From Polyangium mundeleinium (GTDB lineage Bacteria; Myxococcota_A; Polyangia; Polyangiales; Polyangiaceae): a stretch of DNA of 64,000 nucleotides. The stretch spans positions 11,192,501-11,256,500 of the forward strand of contig NZ_JAQNDO010000001.1 of the NCBI RefSeq assembly GCF_028369105.1, read 5' to 3'. Below are positions 8,287-17,780 of this stretch, in pieces. The notes beneath the pieces are model-generated. The model had not been told where the DNA came from, searched no databases, and saw only the letters and a program-made list of their open reading frames with translations. The position numbers and the translations under genes are program-made. Position 1 is the first letter of the stretch, and the number at the start of each line of letters is the position of its first letter.

Positions 8287-9462
8287 ATGCGTATCCACAG
8301 CTTCTCGTTCCAGGATCGCTCGACGGGCTGGCAGCTCGAGGAGACGACGTTCGACCCGTTCAACCTGTTGGTTGGTGTCTCGGGTGTTGGAAAAACGAAA
8401 ATCCTGCGTGCACTCGAGCAGGTGCGGAGTGCGATTCAGCCGAGCGCACCAGGCTTGCCGAGCGATGTCGAGTGGACGATGCGCTTCGAGCACGAAGGGC
8501 ATCGGTATCGCTGGCATGCGGTGTTCGTCGAGCCCGCTCAGGGAGATGTGGAGGACGAACAACCTCGGCGGATGAACCGCATGGGTCGGGGGCATGGCCC
8601 AGGTGCTCATTTCCAGCGGGAGGAGGTGGACCTCGACGATGTCGAGCTCGTGCGGCAAGACGGTGGCGTATTTCGTTTCAAGGGGGCGGATTTGCCGAAG
8701 CTCAACCCGTCCGAGTCCGCCTTGGCGCTGCTTTCCGGCGAAGCCGAGGTGGCGCGGGCTGCCACGGGGCTGAAGAGCGTCACGGACCACCGGGCCCTGG
8801 GTTCTCTGGACGTCTTTGCGGGCACTTCCAGCACGGATGCGCGTGTTTTCAGCGGTCTTCGGCGGGGCTCGATGAGTCTCCCTGCAATCCAGCAGAGCCC
8901 CTATTCCGACATCATGCTGCGAACGTACATGTTGCAGGAGGCTCTTCCGGAGCAGTGGCGAGACGTCCGGGAGACGTTCGCGTCGATCTTTCCGACGGTG
9001 GAGGATTTGCGGATTGCTCGTTTCGACCGATCGGTCGGAGGGAGGGTATCCGCGCAATTCATCCTCCTGCTCCGTGAGCGCGGCGCGAGCGACTGGATCG
9101 TCGGAGCAGACGTGTCGGGGGGGATGCGCCGTGTGCTCGCGACGATCCTCGGACTGCGCCTCACGCCGCCCGGGTCGGTGATACTCATTGACGAATTCGA
9201 GAACAGCCTCGGCAAGAACTGCCTCCCGGCGCTGGTGGATTTGATTCTCGAGTCTGCGCCGCAAATGCAATTCATCATCACGAGCCATCACCCGTACGTC
9301 ATCAACAACATCCCCATTTCAGAGTGGAAACTCGTTCAACGCCGCGGCAGTGCCGTACGTGTGCGGAGCGCGCGTGACGTGCCGGCGCTCCAACGCGCGT
9401 CTCATTTTGATGCATTCGATCGGTTGCTGAATTTGCCCGAGTTCGACGAAGGTATCACGTGA
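8287..9462 (+). CDS. AAA (ABC/SMC-like) ATPase, OLD-type
   Basis: 391 residues. Walker A GVSGVGKT at residues 30-37, an ABC-like signature DVSGGMRRVLA near 270-285, Walker B VILIDEFEN at 298-306 and a switch histidine in ITSHHP at about 334. This is the layout of AAA_15/AAA_21 ATPases related to OLD, RloA and the ATPase of PARIS. The 140-260 region is an insertion with no recognised domain. A GAGGAAG site lies just before ATG 8287. The stop overlaps the next gene's GTG by 4 bp, so the two are translationally coupled. Probably a sensor or motor ATPase that controls the partner nuclease-like protein; this role is inferred from analogous gene pairs. Confidence 0.85.
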   Translation: MRIHSFSFQDRSTGWQLEETTFDPFNLLVGVSGVGKTKILRALEQVRSAIQPSAPGLPSDVEWTMRFEHEGHRYRWHAVFVEPAQGDVEDEQPRRMNRMGRGHGPGAHFQREEVDLDDVELVRQDGGVFRFKGADLPKLNPSESALALLSGEAEVARAATGLKSVTDHRALGSLDVFAGTSSTDARVFSGLRRGSMSLPAIQQSPYSDIMLRTYMLQEALPEQWRDVRETFASIFPTVEDLRIARFDRSVGGRVSAQFILLLRERGASDWIVGADVSGGMRRVLATILGLRLTPPGSVILIDEFENSLGKNCLPALVDLILESAPQMQFIITSHHPYVINNIPISEWKLVQRRGSAVRVRSARDVPALQRASHFDAFDRLLNLPEFDEGIT

Positions 9463-10145
9463 ACTTGTACTTCTTGGTCGAGGGGAGGCACACCGAGCGC
9501 AGGGTGTACGAGGCATGGATCCGCCATACGTTCCCCGACATGCGATCCGTGCGAGATCTCGCCGATGTGGAATCGAACTGTTACTGCATCTTTTCGGGGT
9601 ACGGGAACCCGTCGTATTTGAAGCGCATCGAAAGCGCGCTACGGGACATATGCGATCGTCCCGTGATCGATCATTTCTTCGTGTGCAGCGATTCGGAGGA
9701 GATGCGCTACGAAGACGCGTTCGATCTCACACGGGGTGTCCTCGACGACGCCGCGCGCGCTTGCTCGCTGGTCGAAAAAGCCCCGAACATCGGATTGCAC
9801 GTCGTCGTGCAACATTGCTGCATCGAGACGTGGTTTCTGGGGCACGGGAGGATGTTGCGTCGAAACCCCACCTCCCCGGAACTCGTGGAGATGAAGCGGT
9901 TTTACGATGTGAGCAACAGCGATCCGGAGATCATGGGCAAGCCGGACGGGTACACCACGAAAGCCAGTTTTCATGGAAAGTACTTGAAGGAGATGCTCCT
10001 CGAGCATGGGATGAGGTACTCGAAGGAGCACCCCGGCGTCGTCGTCAGGAAAGATTATCTGGACGCATTGCGCCAGCGATGTGCCTCGACCGGGCACTTG
10101 CAGAGCCTCTCCGCTTTGCTCACGACGTGGGATGCCTTGCGATAA
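9459..10145 (+). CDS. Toprim-like (RloB/DUF4276-type) effector
   Basis: 228 residues from a GTG inside the ATPase stop (GTGA). It opens with YFLVEGRHTERRVYEAWI, the pattern E8-G-x2-T-E13 that starts RloB/DUF4276 and other Toprim-like proteins. An acidic motif FVCSDSEEM (D78, E80) stands where the second Toprim metal site is expected, and IETWFLGHG follows near residue 125. In known pairs (RloA-RloB, AriA-AriB, OLD-type) such a protein is the nuclease or effector held by the ATPase. The family match rests on motifs only. A stem (AAGGGCA at 10144-10150 and TGCCCTT at 10164-10170) overlaps the stop codon. Confidence 0.7.
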   Translation: MNLYFLVEGRHTERRVYEAWIRHTFPDMRSVRDLADVESNCYCIFSGYGNPSYLKRIESALRDICDRPVIDHFFVCSDSEEMRYEDAFDLTRGVLDDAARACSLVEKAPNIGLHVVVQHCCIETWFLGHGRMLRRNPTSPELVEMKRFYDVSNSDPEIMGKPDGYTTKASFHGKYLKEMLLEHGMRYSKEHPGVVVRKDYLDALRQRCASTGHLQSLSALLTTWDALR

Positions 10146-10200
10146 GGGCATCCCATAGCAAGTTGCCCTTGACAGCGTCGCTGGCGTTGGTGCCCGCCCA

Positions 10201-10405
10201 GCGCCGCAAGAACAAGCAGGCGCGCGCTGAGAAAGACGCCGAGCGCGCCACGGAAGCCAAGCCCCCGAACCCCACCTGAACGAACCGCTGAAGCCGCAGC
10301 GGCAGCGGCAGCAGCAGCCCCCGCCCCCGCGCAGTGCGCCCGCTGCCGGCTCCCCCCACCTCTCCCGCCCCGCCCCCTGAACGTCTCCTGCCTCTCCCGC
10401 AACCA
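10201..10405 (+). pseudogene. duplicate 3' end of the 7557-8087 gene
   Basis: Frame ending at 10279 reads RRKNKQARAEKDAERATEAK, closely matching the end of the protein encoded at 7557-8087. About 100 bp after the stop the word GAACGTCTCCTGCCTCTCCC repeats the sequence at 8184. The 5' part of this copy is absent and is replaced by the ATPase cassette. The remaining stretch 10406-10495 before gmd shows no feature. Confidence 0.75.
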
Positions 10406-10495
10406 AGCCTTTCATGAGCCCGCGCTCGTCTTGGCGCCCCCCACCCCCGATGCTACGGTCCGCCTCCCGGGTCGCCGGATGAACCGTACACCCGC

Positions 10496-11494
10496 ATGAA
10501 ACGCGCGCTCATCACCGGCATCACGGGCCAGGACGGCTCGTACCTCGCGGAGCTGCTCCTCGGCAAAGGCTACGAGGTCCACGGCATCATCCGGCGCTCC
10601 TCCTCCTTCAACACCGAGCGCATCGACCACCTCTACCGCGACCCCCACGAGCGCGGCGTCCGCCTCTTCTTGCATCACGGCGACCTCAACGACGCCTCCT
10701 CGCTCCAGTCGATCCTCGCCGAGGTCCAGCCGGACGAGATCTACAACCTCGGCGCGCAGAGCCACGTCCGCGTCTCCTTCGACATCCCCGAGTACACCGG
10801 CGAGGTCACCGCGCTCGGCGCCATTCGCCTCCTCGAAGCCATGCGCAAGATGCGCGTCGCGGCGCGCTTCTACCAGGCGAGCTCGAGCGAGCTTTACGGC
10901 AAGGTCGCCGAGATCCCGCAGCGCGAGACCACGCCCTTCCACCCGCGCAGCCCGTACGCCGCGGCCAAGGCGTATGCCTTTTACGTCGCGCAGAACTACC
11001 GCGAGGCGTATGGCATGCACGTCTCGAACGGCATCCTCTTCAACCACGAGAGCGAGCGCCGCGGCGAGACCTTCGTCACCCGCAAGATCACCCGCGCCGT
11101 CGGCCGCATCAAACAGGGCCTCCAGCGCGAGCTCTGGCTCGGCAACCTGGACGCCCGCCGCGATTGGGGCCACGCCGAGGATTACGTCGAGGCCATGTGG
11201 CGCATGCTCCAGCAGGAGCAGGCCGACGATTACGTCATCGGTATGGGCGAGACGCACGCGGTGCGCGAGTTTCTGGAGCTCGCGTTTCGCCATGCGGGCC
11301 TCGATTGGCAGGAGTACGTGCGCATCGATCCCAAGTATTTCCGGCCGGCCGAGGTCGACGTCTTGCTCGCGGACCCGACGAAGGCGCGGGAAAAGCTCGG
11401 GTGGACGCCGAAGGTCACGTTCCCGGAGCTCGTGCGGCGCATGGTGGATTCGGACGTCGAGCTCGCGGCGCGGGAAAAGCGGGCGCGGGGATGA
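10496..11494 (+). CDS. gmd: GDP-mannose 4,6-dehydratase
   Basis: 332 residues, an extended SDR. The NADP-binding loop is [10 protein letters not shown] at residues 7-16; [11 protein letters not shown] is the Gmd-specific NADP phosphate region; the catalytic set includes the S-S-S-E-L-Y segment and [21 protein letters not shown] is diagnostic. It converts GDP-D-mannose to GDP-4-keto-6-deoxymannose, the precursor of GDP-fucose, GDP-rhamnose or GDP-perosamine. No following reductase (Fcl/Rmd type) is in the window, although the epimerase at 17781 could act later. It opens the polysaccharide operon and its stop overlaps the next start (ATGA). Confidence 0.95.
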   Translation: MKRALITGITGQDGSYLAELLLGKGYEVHGIIRRSSSFNTERIDHLYRDPHERGVRLFLHHGDLNDASSLQSILAEVQPDEIYNLGAQSHVRVSFDIPEYTGEVTALGAIRLLEAMRKMRVAARFYQASSSELYGKVAEIPQRETTPFHPRSPYAAAKAYAFYVAQNYREAYGMHVSNGILFNHESERRGETFVTRKITRAVGRIKQGLQRELWLGNLDARRDWGHAEDYVEAMWRMLQQEQADDYVIGMGETHAVREFLELAFRHAGLDWQEYVRIDPKYFRPAEVDVLLADPTKAREKLGWTPKVTFPELVRRMVDSDVELAAREKRARG

Positions 11495-12855
11495 ACGGCT
11501 CGTTCGGGTACGTCAGCGGCAGGCCGGGCTCCCCGATCGACGAGGCCCGGTTCTCCCCGAATGCCGTGACGTCCGCGGACGGCCGTTTCACGCTCGTTTT
11601 TGAAGGCGACCGCGAAACCCCCGAAGGCGTCCTCGCCGCGTATGCCGCCCGCGGCAAGCGCGCGATCGAAGAACTTCGGGGCGGGTTTGCGCTCGGTCTC
11701 TGGGACGCGACCGAGCGCACGCTCCTGCTCGCGCGGGATCCGATCGGCATCAAATCCCTCTATTTCGCGACGGCCCACGGAAAGCTCGCGTTCGCCTCCG
11801 AGGTGTGGACCCTCGCCGCGCAGGGTTTTGCCGAGAAACGTTTGTCCCGCCGCGCGGTCGCGAGCTTCCTCGCCACGGGCGCCGTCGCCGAACCCGACAC
11901 GATCCTCGAAGGTGTCTCGCCCCTCCCGCCCGCCACGATTCTCACGTACCGCGAGGGCCATACGCGCAGCGCGACGTACTGGAAGCTCCCGAGCGAGCCC
12001 GGCACGACACACGCCGCAGCGCCGCTCGAAGCCGCGCTCGCCGAGACCCTGTCTACTCCGGCGACCCCGCCCCTCGCCCCCGACGAGCGCGAGATCACGG
12101 AGGCCATCGAGGCGCTCGATCAACCTTCCACGTCGTTCCCCCAGGCCTTCCGCGCCGCGAAATCTGCGGGCGAGGCGGCCTTTTCGGGCCTCGGCCGGAG
12201 CGCGCTTTTCCCCGCGGCGAGCCGCCTCCTTCATTTCGGAGCGCTCTTCGCGAGGGACCGGTCCGTCGAGCGCGCCTACGCCGGGCTCCGCTGCAAGGAA
12301 ATGACGGACGCGCTCGCCGCGGCCTCCTTTCGCGACGGTGCAATCGCCACGCACCCGAGCCTGCTCCACCTCGAAGGCTACACGCTCCTGCCGGTCAGGA
12401 TCCCCGAGGAGCTCGAGCCCTCCCTTGCGCGGCGGAAAATCCGCCTCGATCGCGCGCTCGCTGTGCTCGACCTCGCGAACGACCTCCACGGCACGGCCCT
12501 GCGCGACGCCGACCTCGCGTGCCGCCGCCATGGCCTTCTGCTCCGCGCCCCGCTTCTCGATCGTGCCGTCGTGGAGCATGCCCTCGGCCTCCCGCTCCGC
12601 GGCGCGCTCCGCCATACCCGCGCTCGCTCGGCGCCCGCGCCTCCGCTCGCCGCGTGGCTCCGGGGCCCCCTCCGCGCCTGGGCTGAACGAACGCTCCTCG
12701 ACGAGGCCCGGCGCTACGCTCCGTTCCTCGACGCGCACGTCCTCGCCGTTTTCTGGCGCGGCCTCTTCGACGACAAAGGCACGTACGCCGCGCCCAACGT
12801 CTTCGCCTGGGCCACGCTCATCGCCTATCTGAAAAGCCATGACGCAACGATCTGA
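11491..12855 (+). CDS. degenerate asparagine-synthetase-like protein
   Basis: 454 residues from ATG 11491, overlapping the gmd stop by 4 bp. The N-terminal half follows the class II glutamine amidotransferase fold of AsnB ([36 protein letters not shown]), but residue 2 is Asn where AsnB has the nucleophile Cys. In the second half the ATP/PPi loop (SGGLDSS) is missing, and the region that is normally SGLGGDELFGG reads [11 protein letters not shown]. The protein is also shorter than AsnB (about 550-650). Both active sites therefore appear lost. AsnB paralogues occur in many polysaccharide loci, often assumed to amidate uronic acids; this one may be a scaffold or regulatory pseudoenzyme. Confidence 0.75.
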   Translation: MNGSFGYVSGRPGSPIDEARFSPNAVTSADGRFTLVFEGDRETPEGVLAAYAARGKRAIEELRGGFALGLWDATERTLLLARDPIGIKSLYFATAHGKLAFASEVWTLAAQGFAEKRLSRRAVASFLATGAVAEPDTILEGVSPLPPATILTYREGHTRSATYWKLPSEPGTTHAAAPLEAALAETLSTPATPPLAPDEREITEAIEALDQPSTSFPQAFRAAKSAGEAAFSGLGRSALFPAASRLLHFGALFARDRSVERAYAGLRCKEMTDALAAASFRDGAIATHPSLLHLEGYTLLPVRIPEELEPSLARRKIRLDRALAVLDLANDLHGTALRDADLACRRHGLLLRAPLLDRAVVEHALGLPLRGALRHTRARSAPAPPLAAWLRGPLRAWAERTLLDEARRYAPFLDAHVLAVFWRGLFDDKGTYAAPNVFAWATLIAYLKSHDATI

Positions 12856-12872
12856 CGGAGGACTCTGCTGAC

Positions 12873-13844
12873 ATGGGACTCGGCGCTGCACGCAAGACCG
12901 CGCTCGTCACGGGCGCCGCGGGTTTCCTCGGATCCCACCTCGTCGATCGCTTGCTCGACGAGGGCTACGAGGTCGTCGGCATCGACAACCTCATGACCGG
13001 CGACCTCGGCAACCTCGAGCGCGCCGGCCGCGACCCGCATTTCCACTTCCAGATGGGCGACGTCCGCCAGTCGATTCACGTCTACGCCGAGCTCGTCTTC
13101 AACTTCGCCTGCCCCGCCTCGCCCGTCCATTACCAGAGCGACCCGCACGCCACGCTCACCACGAGCGTCCTCGGCGCCCTCCGCCTCGTCGAAATGGCCC
13201 GCGGCCGCCGCTGCACGATCGTCCACGCCTCGACCTCCGAGGTTTACGGCGACCCCACGGTCCACCCGCAGCCCGAGAGCTACTGGGGCAACGTCAATCC
13301 CATCGGCGAGCGCTCCTGCTACGACGAAGGAAAACGTTGCGCCGAGACCCTCCTCAACGACGCCCGCCGCGCCTGGGGCGTCGACGTCCGCATCGCGCGT
13401 ATCTTCAACACCTATGGCCCGCGCATGGCCTTCGACGACGGCCGCGTCGTCTCGAATTTCATCGTCCAGGCGCTCCGCGAGAAACCCCTCACCCTCTTCG
13501 GCGACGGCAAACAGACCCGCTCCTTCTGCTTCGTGAAGGACCTCATCGAAGGCATCGTCGCCCTCGCCCGCCCCGAGCCCATCGAGGGCCCCGTGAACCT
13601 CGGCAACCCCGAGGAGTTCACCATTCGTGAGCTCGCCGAAGAGGTCCTCCGGCTCCTCGGCTCGGACCTCGAAATCATCCACGCGCCCTTGCCCGCCGAC
13701 GACCCGCGCCAGCGCAAGCCCGACATCACCCGCGCCCGCGAGCTGCTCGGCTTCTCGCCGCGGATTGGCCTCCGCGACGGGCTCCGCGCCACCGTCGTCG
13801 ATTTCCAGGCCCGGCTCGCCGAGCGCAGCCCGAAAGGACGATAG
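12873..13844 (+). CDS. uxs: UDP-glucuronate decarboxylase (UDP-xylose synthase)
   Basis: 323 residues, extended SDR. NAD loop GAAGFLGSHL; the UXS hallmark is unusually clear: STSEVYGDP, then HPQPESYWGNVNPIG, then RSCYDEGKRCAETL with the catalytic Tyr-Lys. RSFCFVKDLIEG and a short C-terminus complete the family length. It converts UDP-glucuronate to UDP-xylose, so the polymer probably contains xylose or a derivative. It is 17 bp after the preceding gene and 7 bp before the next. Confidence 0.92.
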   Translation: MGLGAARKTALVTGAAGFLGSHLVDRLLDEGYEVVGIDNLMTGDLGNLERAGRDPHFHFQMGDVRQSIHVYAELVFNFACPASPVHYQSDPHATLTTSVLGALRLVEMARGRRCTIVHASTSEVYGDPTVHPQPESYWGNVNPIGERSCYDEGKRCAETLLNDARRAWGVDVRIARIFNTYGPRMAFDDGRVVSNFIVQALREKPLTLFGDGKQTRSFCFVKDLIEGIVALARPEPIEGPVNLGNPEEFTIRELAEEVLRLLGSDLEIIHAPLPADDPRQRKPDITRARELLGFSPRIGLRDGLRATVVDFQARLAERSPKGR

Positions 13845-13851
13845 GCTCGCC

Positions 13852-15024
13852 ATGGTCCGAATCGCGATCCTCGCAACGCACCCGATCCAGTACCAGGCGC
13901 CGCTCTATCGCGCGCTCGCCGCCCGTGACGACGTCGCCATCAAGCTCTTCTTCTGCTGGGACTTCGGCGTCAAGGAGACCCGCGACCCCGGCTTCGGCCA
14001 GACCATCCGCTGGGACGTCCCCCTCCTCGAAGGTTACGACCACGAATTCGTGCCGAACGTCTCGAAGCGCCCCGGCACGGACCATTTCTTCGGCCTCGTC
14101 AACCCCGGCGCCTTCGCGCGCATGTCCGCGTTCCGCCCCGACGTCATCCTCGTCCACGGCTACGCCCATTTCACCGAGCACGAGGTCATGGCGCGGGCCC
14201 ACCAGAAGGGCATCCCCGTCCTGCTCCGCGGCGAATCGAACCTGCTCGCCAAACGCCCGCCGCACGTCGCCCTCGCCAAGCGCCTCGGCCTCCCCCCGAT
14301 CTTCCGCCGCCTCGGCGGCGCCCTCGCGATCGGCGCCCTCTCCGCGCACTACTTCGAGCATTACGGCGTCCCGAAAGAGCGCGTCTTCCTCGCGCCCTAC
14401 ACCGTCGACAACTCGTTCTTCCAATCCCAGGCCGATAACGTCCGCGAAGAGGCCCGCGCCTTCCGCCGGGAGCTCGGCATTCCCGCGGACGACCTCGTCG
14501 TCACTTACGCCGCCAAGCTCATCCCCGTGAAGGGCTGCGCCGATCTGATCCGCGCCTTCGCCGCGCGCCCGCGCCCCGGCGCCCACCTCGTCCTCGTCGG
14601 CGACGGCCCGCTCCGCGGCGAGCTCGAATCGCTCGCCAAATCCCTCTCCGCGCGGGTCCATTTCGTCGGCTTCGTCAACCAGAAGCGCATGCCGGCCGCG
14701 TATGCCCTCGGCGACGTCTTCGTCTTGCCCTCGCGCTTCGAGCCCTGGGGCCTCGCCGTCAACGAGGCCATGAACCTCGGCCTGCCCATCATCGCCTCCG
14801 ATCAGGTCGGCGCCGTCCCCGACCTCGTCGGCCCCGACAATGGCTGGGTCTTCCCCGCCGGCAGCGTCCCTGCGCTGACGCGTGTCCTCGACGAGGCCCT
14901 CGCGCAACACGACGGTCGCGCCTCGCGTGGAAAAGCCTCCCTGCGCCGCATCGCGGACTGGGACATCCCGCACACCGCCGAAGGCTTCGTCCGCGCGGCC
15001 CGCGCCGTCTCGTCGCGCGCATGA
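13852..15024 (+). CDS. GT4-family glycosyltransferase
   Basis: 390 residues from ATG 13852. N-terminal acceptor domain opens AILATHPIQYQAPLYRALA; the C-terminal GT-B donor domain has KLIPVKGCADLIRAF, LVGDGPLRGELE and FEPWGLAVNEAMNLG (the E-x7-E-type donor-binding region). Transfers a sugar from a nucleotide donor to the lipid-linked repeat unit on the cytoplasmic membrane face; donor and linkage cannot be read from sequence. The stop overlaps the next gene by 4 bp. Confidence 0.88.
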   Translation: MVRIAILATHPIQYQAPLYRALAARDDVAIKLFFCWDFGVKETRDPGFGQTIRWDVPLLEGYDHEFVPNVSKRPGTDHFFGLVNPGAFARMSAFRPDVILVHGYAHFTEHEVMARAHQKGIPVLLRGESNLLAKRPPHVALAKRLGLPPIFRRLGGALAIGALSAHYFEHYGVPKERVFLAPYTVDNSFFQSQADNVREEARAFRRELGIPADDLVVTYAAKLIPVKGCADLIRAFAARPRPGAHLVLVGDGPLRGELESLAKSLSARVHFVGFVNQKRMPAAYALGDVFVLPSRFEPWGLAVNEAMNLGLPIIASDQVGAVPDLVGPDNGWVFPAGSVPALTRVLDEALAQHDGRASRGKASLRRIADWDIPHTAEGFVRAARAVSSRA

Positions 15025-16166
15025 AGATCACGTTCCTCTGCCCCGATCTCGTCGACGCGCCCCACGGCGGCATCCCCACCGTGAGCCGCCAGCTTTTGCG
15101 CCAGCTCGAACGAATCGCCGCAGAGCGCCGTGTCCCGCTCGCCTTCGACGTCTGGGCCCTGCACGACGCGCCCCACGACACGCGCGACGTCGCCCGCGAA
15201 GTCGGCCTGCAAACCCCGCCGCGACGCTTCCGCTCCTTTGGCGGCTCGCGCCTCGGGATGCTCGCCGCCGCCGCGCGCGAGCGCTCGGATGCGGACCTCG
15301 TCTTCACGACGCACATCGGCCTCGGCCCTGTCGCCCGCCTTCTCCGCCCGCGCGCTGCGCCCGTCGTCCAGTTCCTCCACGGCGTGGAGTGCTGGCGCCC
15401 CTTGCCGGCGCACCAGCGCGTCGGTCTTTGGGGCTCCGATCTTTTGATCAGCAACAGCGCCTTCACGCTCGATCGCTTCCTCGACTGGAATCCCGAGCAT
15501 CGCTCGATCCCGAGCAAGGTCTTCTGGCTCGGCCTTTCGAATGATCGGGCCACGTTCGAGGTCGCGCCCCCTGCCGAAGACGCCGGCCTCTCCGCCCTGA
15601 TCGTCGGCCGCATCCACCCCGAGGAGCGCTACAAGGGCCACGCCGAGCTCATCTCGGTCTGGAACCACGTCCGCCGCCAGTGCCCCGGCGCGCGCCTCGA
15701 CATCGTCGGCGACGGCGCCGCGCGCCCCGCGTACGAGGCCCAGGCCAAGCGCCTCGGCCTGCTCGAAAGCGGCGCCGTCCGCTTCTGGGGCCGCATCCCC
15801 GACGACGACCTCCGCGCCCTCTACCAGCGCACCACCGTCTTCGCGATGCCGAGCCGCGGCGAAGGCTTTGGCCTCGTCTACCTCGAAGCCATGGCCGCGG
15901 GCGTCCCTTGCATCGGCTCGCTCGACGACGCCGCGCGCGAGGTCATCGTCGACGGCGAGACCGGCCTCTCCGTGCGCTACGGCGATCACGAAGGCCTCGC
16001 GCGTGCCCTCGTCGAGCTCTTCAGCGACGCGTCCTATCGCGACCGCCTCGGCCGCGCCGCCCGCGCGCGTGTCCTCGCCTCCTTCACCGAAGACCATTTC
16101 GGCGCGCGCATCTGGGACGCCCTCACAGAGCTTCACCCGCGCGCCTTCGCGGCAGGCACCGCATGA
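15021..16166 (+). CDS. GT4-family glycosyltransferase
   Basis: 381 residues from ATG 15021 (ATGA overlap). Starts KITFLCPDLVDAPHGGIPTV with the glycine-rich loop common to GT4 acceptor domains. The donor domain has LIVGRIHPEERYKGH, IVGDGAARPAYE, FWGRIPDDDL and PSRGEGFGLVYLEAMA, the E-x7-E motif. It is in the same tightly packed operon as the preceding transferase and precedes the flippase with another 4-bp overlap. The sugar is unknown. Confidence 0.88.
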   Translation: MKITFLCPDLVDAPHGGIPTVSRQLLRQLERIAAERRVPLAFDVWALHDAPHDTRDVAREVGLQTPPRRFRSFGGSRLGMLAAAARERSDADLVFTTHIGLGPVARLLRPRAAPVVQFLHGVECWRPLPAHQRVGLWGSDLLISNSAFTLDRFLDWNPEHRSIPSKVFWLGLSNDRATFEVAPPAEDAGLSALIVGRIHPEERYKGHAELISVWNHVRRQCPGARLDIVGDGAARPAYEAQAKRLGLLESGAVRFWGRIPDDDLRALYQRTTVFAMPSRGEGFGLVYLEAMAAGVPCIGSLDDAAREVIVDGETGLSVRYGDHEGLARALVELFSDASYRDRLGRAARARVLASFTEDHFGARIWDALTELHPRAFAAGTA

Positions 16167-17749
16167 GCGTCGCGCAGGCCGAGCACGGGACCGAACGGCT
16201 CGGCGCGCCCGGCATGGCCGAGCGTGTGCTTCGTGGCGTCGCGGCCATGAGCGTCGTCGCGATCGTCGGTTACGTCGGCCAGCTCGTCGTCGTCCCCGTC
16301 GGCATGCACGCCTGGGGTCCTTCGCGGTATGGCGAATGGACCTCGCTCTCGGCCCTCGTCGCGTTCCTGACGATGACCGACCTCGGCGTCCAGTCGCATG
16401 TCGTCAACCGCATGTGCGCGCATCACGCGCGTGGGGATCACGACCTCTTCCTCGCCGACCTCCACAGCGCGCTTCGCCTCCAGGGCCCGCTCGCGATCGG
16501 CATCTGGATCCTCGCCGCGCTCGTCACCGCGGTCTTGCCGCTCGAGACGTGGCTCGGCATCACCACCGCGACGCACTTCGAGACGTACCTCACGCTCGCG
16601 CTCCTCGGCTTCGAGCTCCTCCTCGGCGTCCCGCTCGGCGCCCTCCGCGGCACCTACCGCGCCACGGGCCAGCTCGTCCGCGCCGCCTACCTCACGGCCT
16701 TGAAGCGCGGCGTCGAGATCGCCTTGCCCGTCGTGCTCATGCTCGCCGGCGCGCGGTTCCCCGTCGTCGCGCTCGCCCGTGTCGTGTGGGCCCTCGCGCT
16801 CGACGTGTACGTCGTGCGCGACCTGCACCGCCAAAACCCCTGGTTTCGCCTCACGCCCCTCGGCGGCGATAGCAAAGCGGGCCTGCGCATGCTCGCGCCC
16901 GGCGCGCTCTTCTTGCTCGCGGGCCTCGGCGAGTTCCTCGCCAACCAGGGCAACCTCCTCGTCATCCAGTCCGTCATCGGCGGCGAGGAGGTCTCTCGCT
17001 TCGCGACCCATCGCAACATCGCGAACATGGGCCGCATGCTCTCGATCCAGCTCACGACCGTCGTCTGGCCCGAGCTCACCGCGCTCGACGCGCTCGGCGA
17101 TCCCTCACGGCTCGTGCGCGCGCATCGCACCACGACCAAGCTCTCGGGCTTCCTCATCGGCCTCGCGCTCCTCGGCTTCTTGCCCCTCGCCGAGCCCGTC
17201 TACACCGCGTGGACCCTGAAAAAGCTCACGCTCGACCTTCCCACGCTCGGGATGCTCGTCGCGCAGGCCGTCCTGTGGGGCTTCTGGGGCGTCGGCTCCA
17301 CCGCGCTGCTCGCGACGAACCGCCAGGGCCGCGTCGCGGTCTTGCTCACGGCGAACGCGGCGCTCGTGTTCGTCCTGTCCGTCCTGCTCGTCCCGCGCTT
17401 CGGCATGCGGGGCGTCGCGGCGGCCGCGCTCCTCGCGGATCTCGCGCTCGCGGCCTGGATCGTCCCGCGCGCCGCTTGCCAGGCGCTCGGCGACCGGTTC
17501 GGCGGCTACGCCCGCGAAATCCTGGGCGCGCTGGGCCTTGGTTTGCTCGTCCCGGCCGCGCTCTCGGCCGTGCTCTGGTGGTTTTTGCCCGAGGGGATCG
17601 TCCGGGCCGTCCTCGTGCCGCCCGTCTTTGGCGCCCTCGCGCTTTTGCTCTTCTGGATCGCGCTCGCCCCCGAGGAGCGCGAAACTGCCCGGGGGCTCGC
17701 CGGGAAGATCCGTCGAAAGCTCGGCGGCACGCGGGGAGATGCCGCATGA
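16163..17749 (+). CDS. wzx: Wzx-type polysaccharide flippase
   Basis: 528 residues with 12 or more hydrophobic segments spread over the whole length, for example VVAIVGYVGQLVVVPVGM, LLAGLGEFLANQGNLLVI and VFVLSVLLVPRFGMRGVAAA. The layout and DLGVQSHVVNR in the first part match MATE/PST-type lipid-linked oligosaccharide flippases. It should move undecaprenyl-diphosphate-linked repeat units across the inner membrane. It follows two glycosyltransferases and overlaps the upstream gene by 4 bp. Confidence 0.88.
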   Translation: MSVAQAEHGTERLGAPGMAERVLRGVAAMSVVAIVGYVGQLVVVPVGMHAWGPSRYGEWTSLSALVAFLTMTDLGVQSHVVNRMCAHHARGDHDLFLADLHSALRLQGPLAIGIWILAALVTAVLPLETWLGITTATHFETYLTLALLGFELLLGVPLGALRGTYRATGQLVRAAYLTALKRGVEIALPVVLMLAGARFPVVALARVVWALALDVYVVRDLHRQNPWFRLTPLGGDSKAGLRMLAPGALFLLAGLGEFLANQGNLLVIQSVIGGEEVSRFATHRNIANMGRMLSIQLTTVVWPELTALDALGDPSRLVRAHRTTTKLSGFLIGLALLGFLPLAEPVYTAWTLKKLTLDLPTLGMLVAQAVLWGFWGVGSTALLATNRQGRVAVLLTANAALVFVLSVLLVPRFGMRGVAAAALLADLALAAWIVPRAACQALGDRFGGYAREILGALGLGLLVPAALSAVLWWFLPEGIVRAVLVPPVFGALALLLFWIALAPEERETARGLAGKIRRKLGGTRGDAA

Positions 17750-17780
17750 TCCGGACCCACGACGCGAAGGACAACGTTTC

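Noticed and set aside
8287-10145. Insertion sequence or transposase
   Set aside because: No DDE or other transposase motif; the flanking repeats are gene-end copies, not short terminal inverted repeats.
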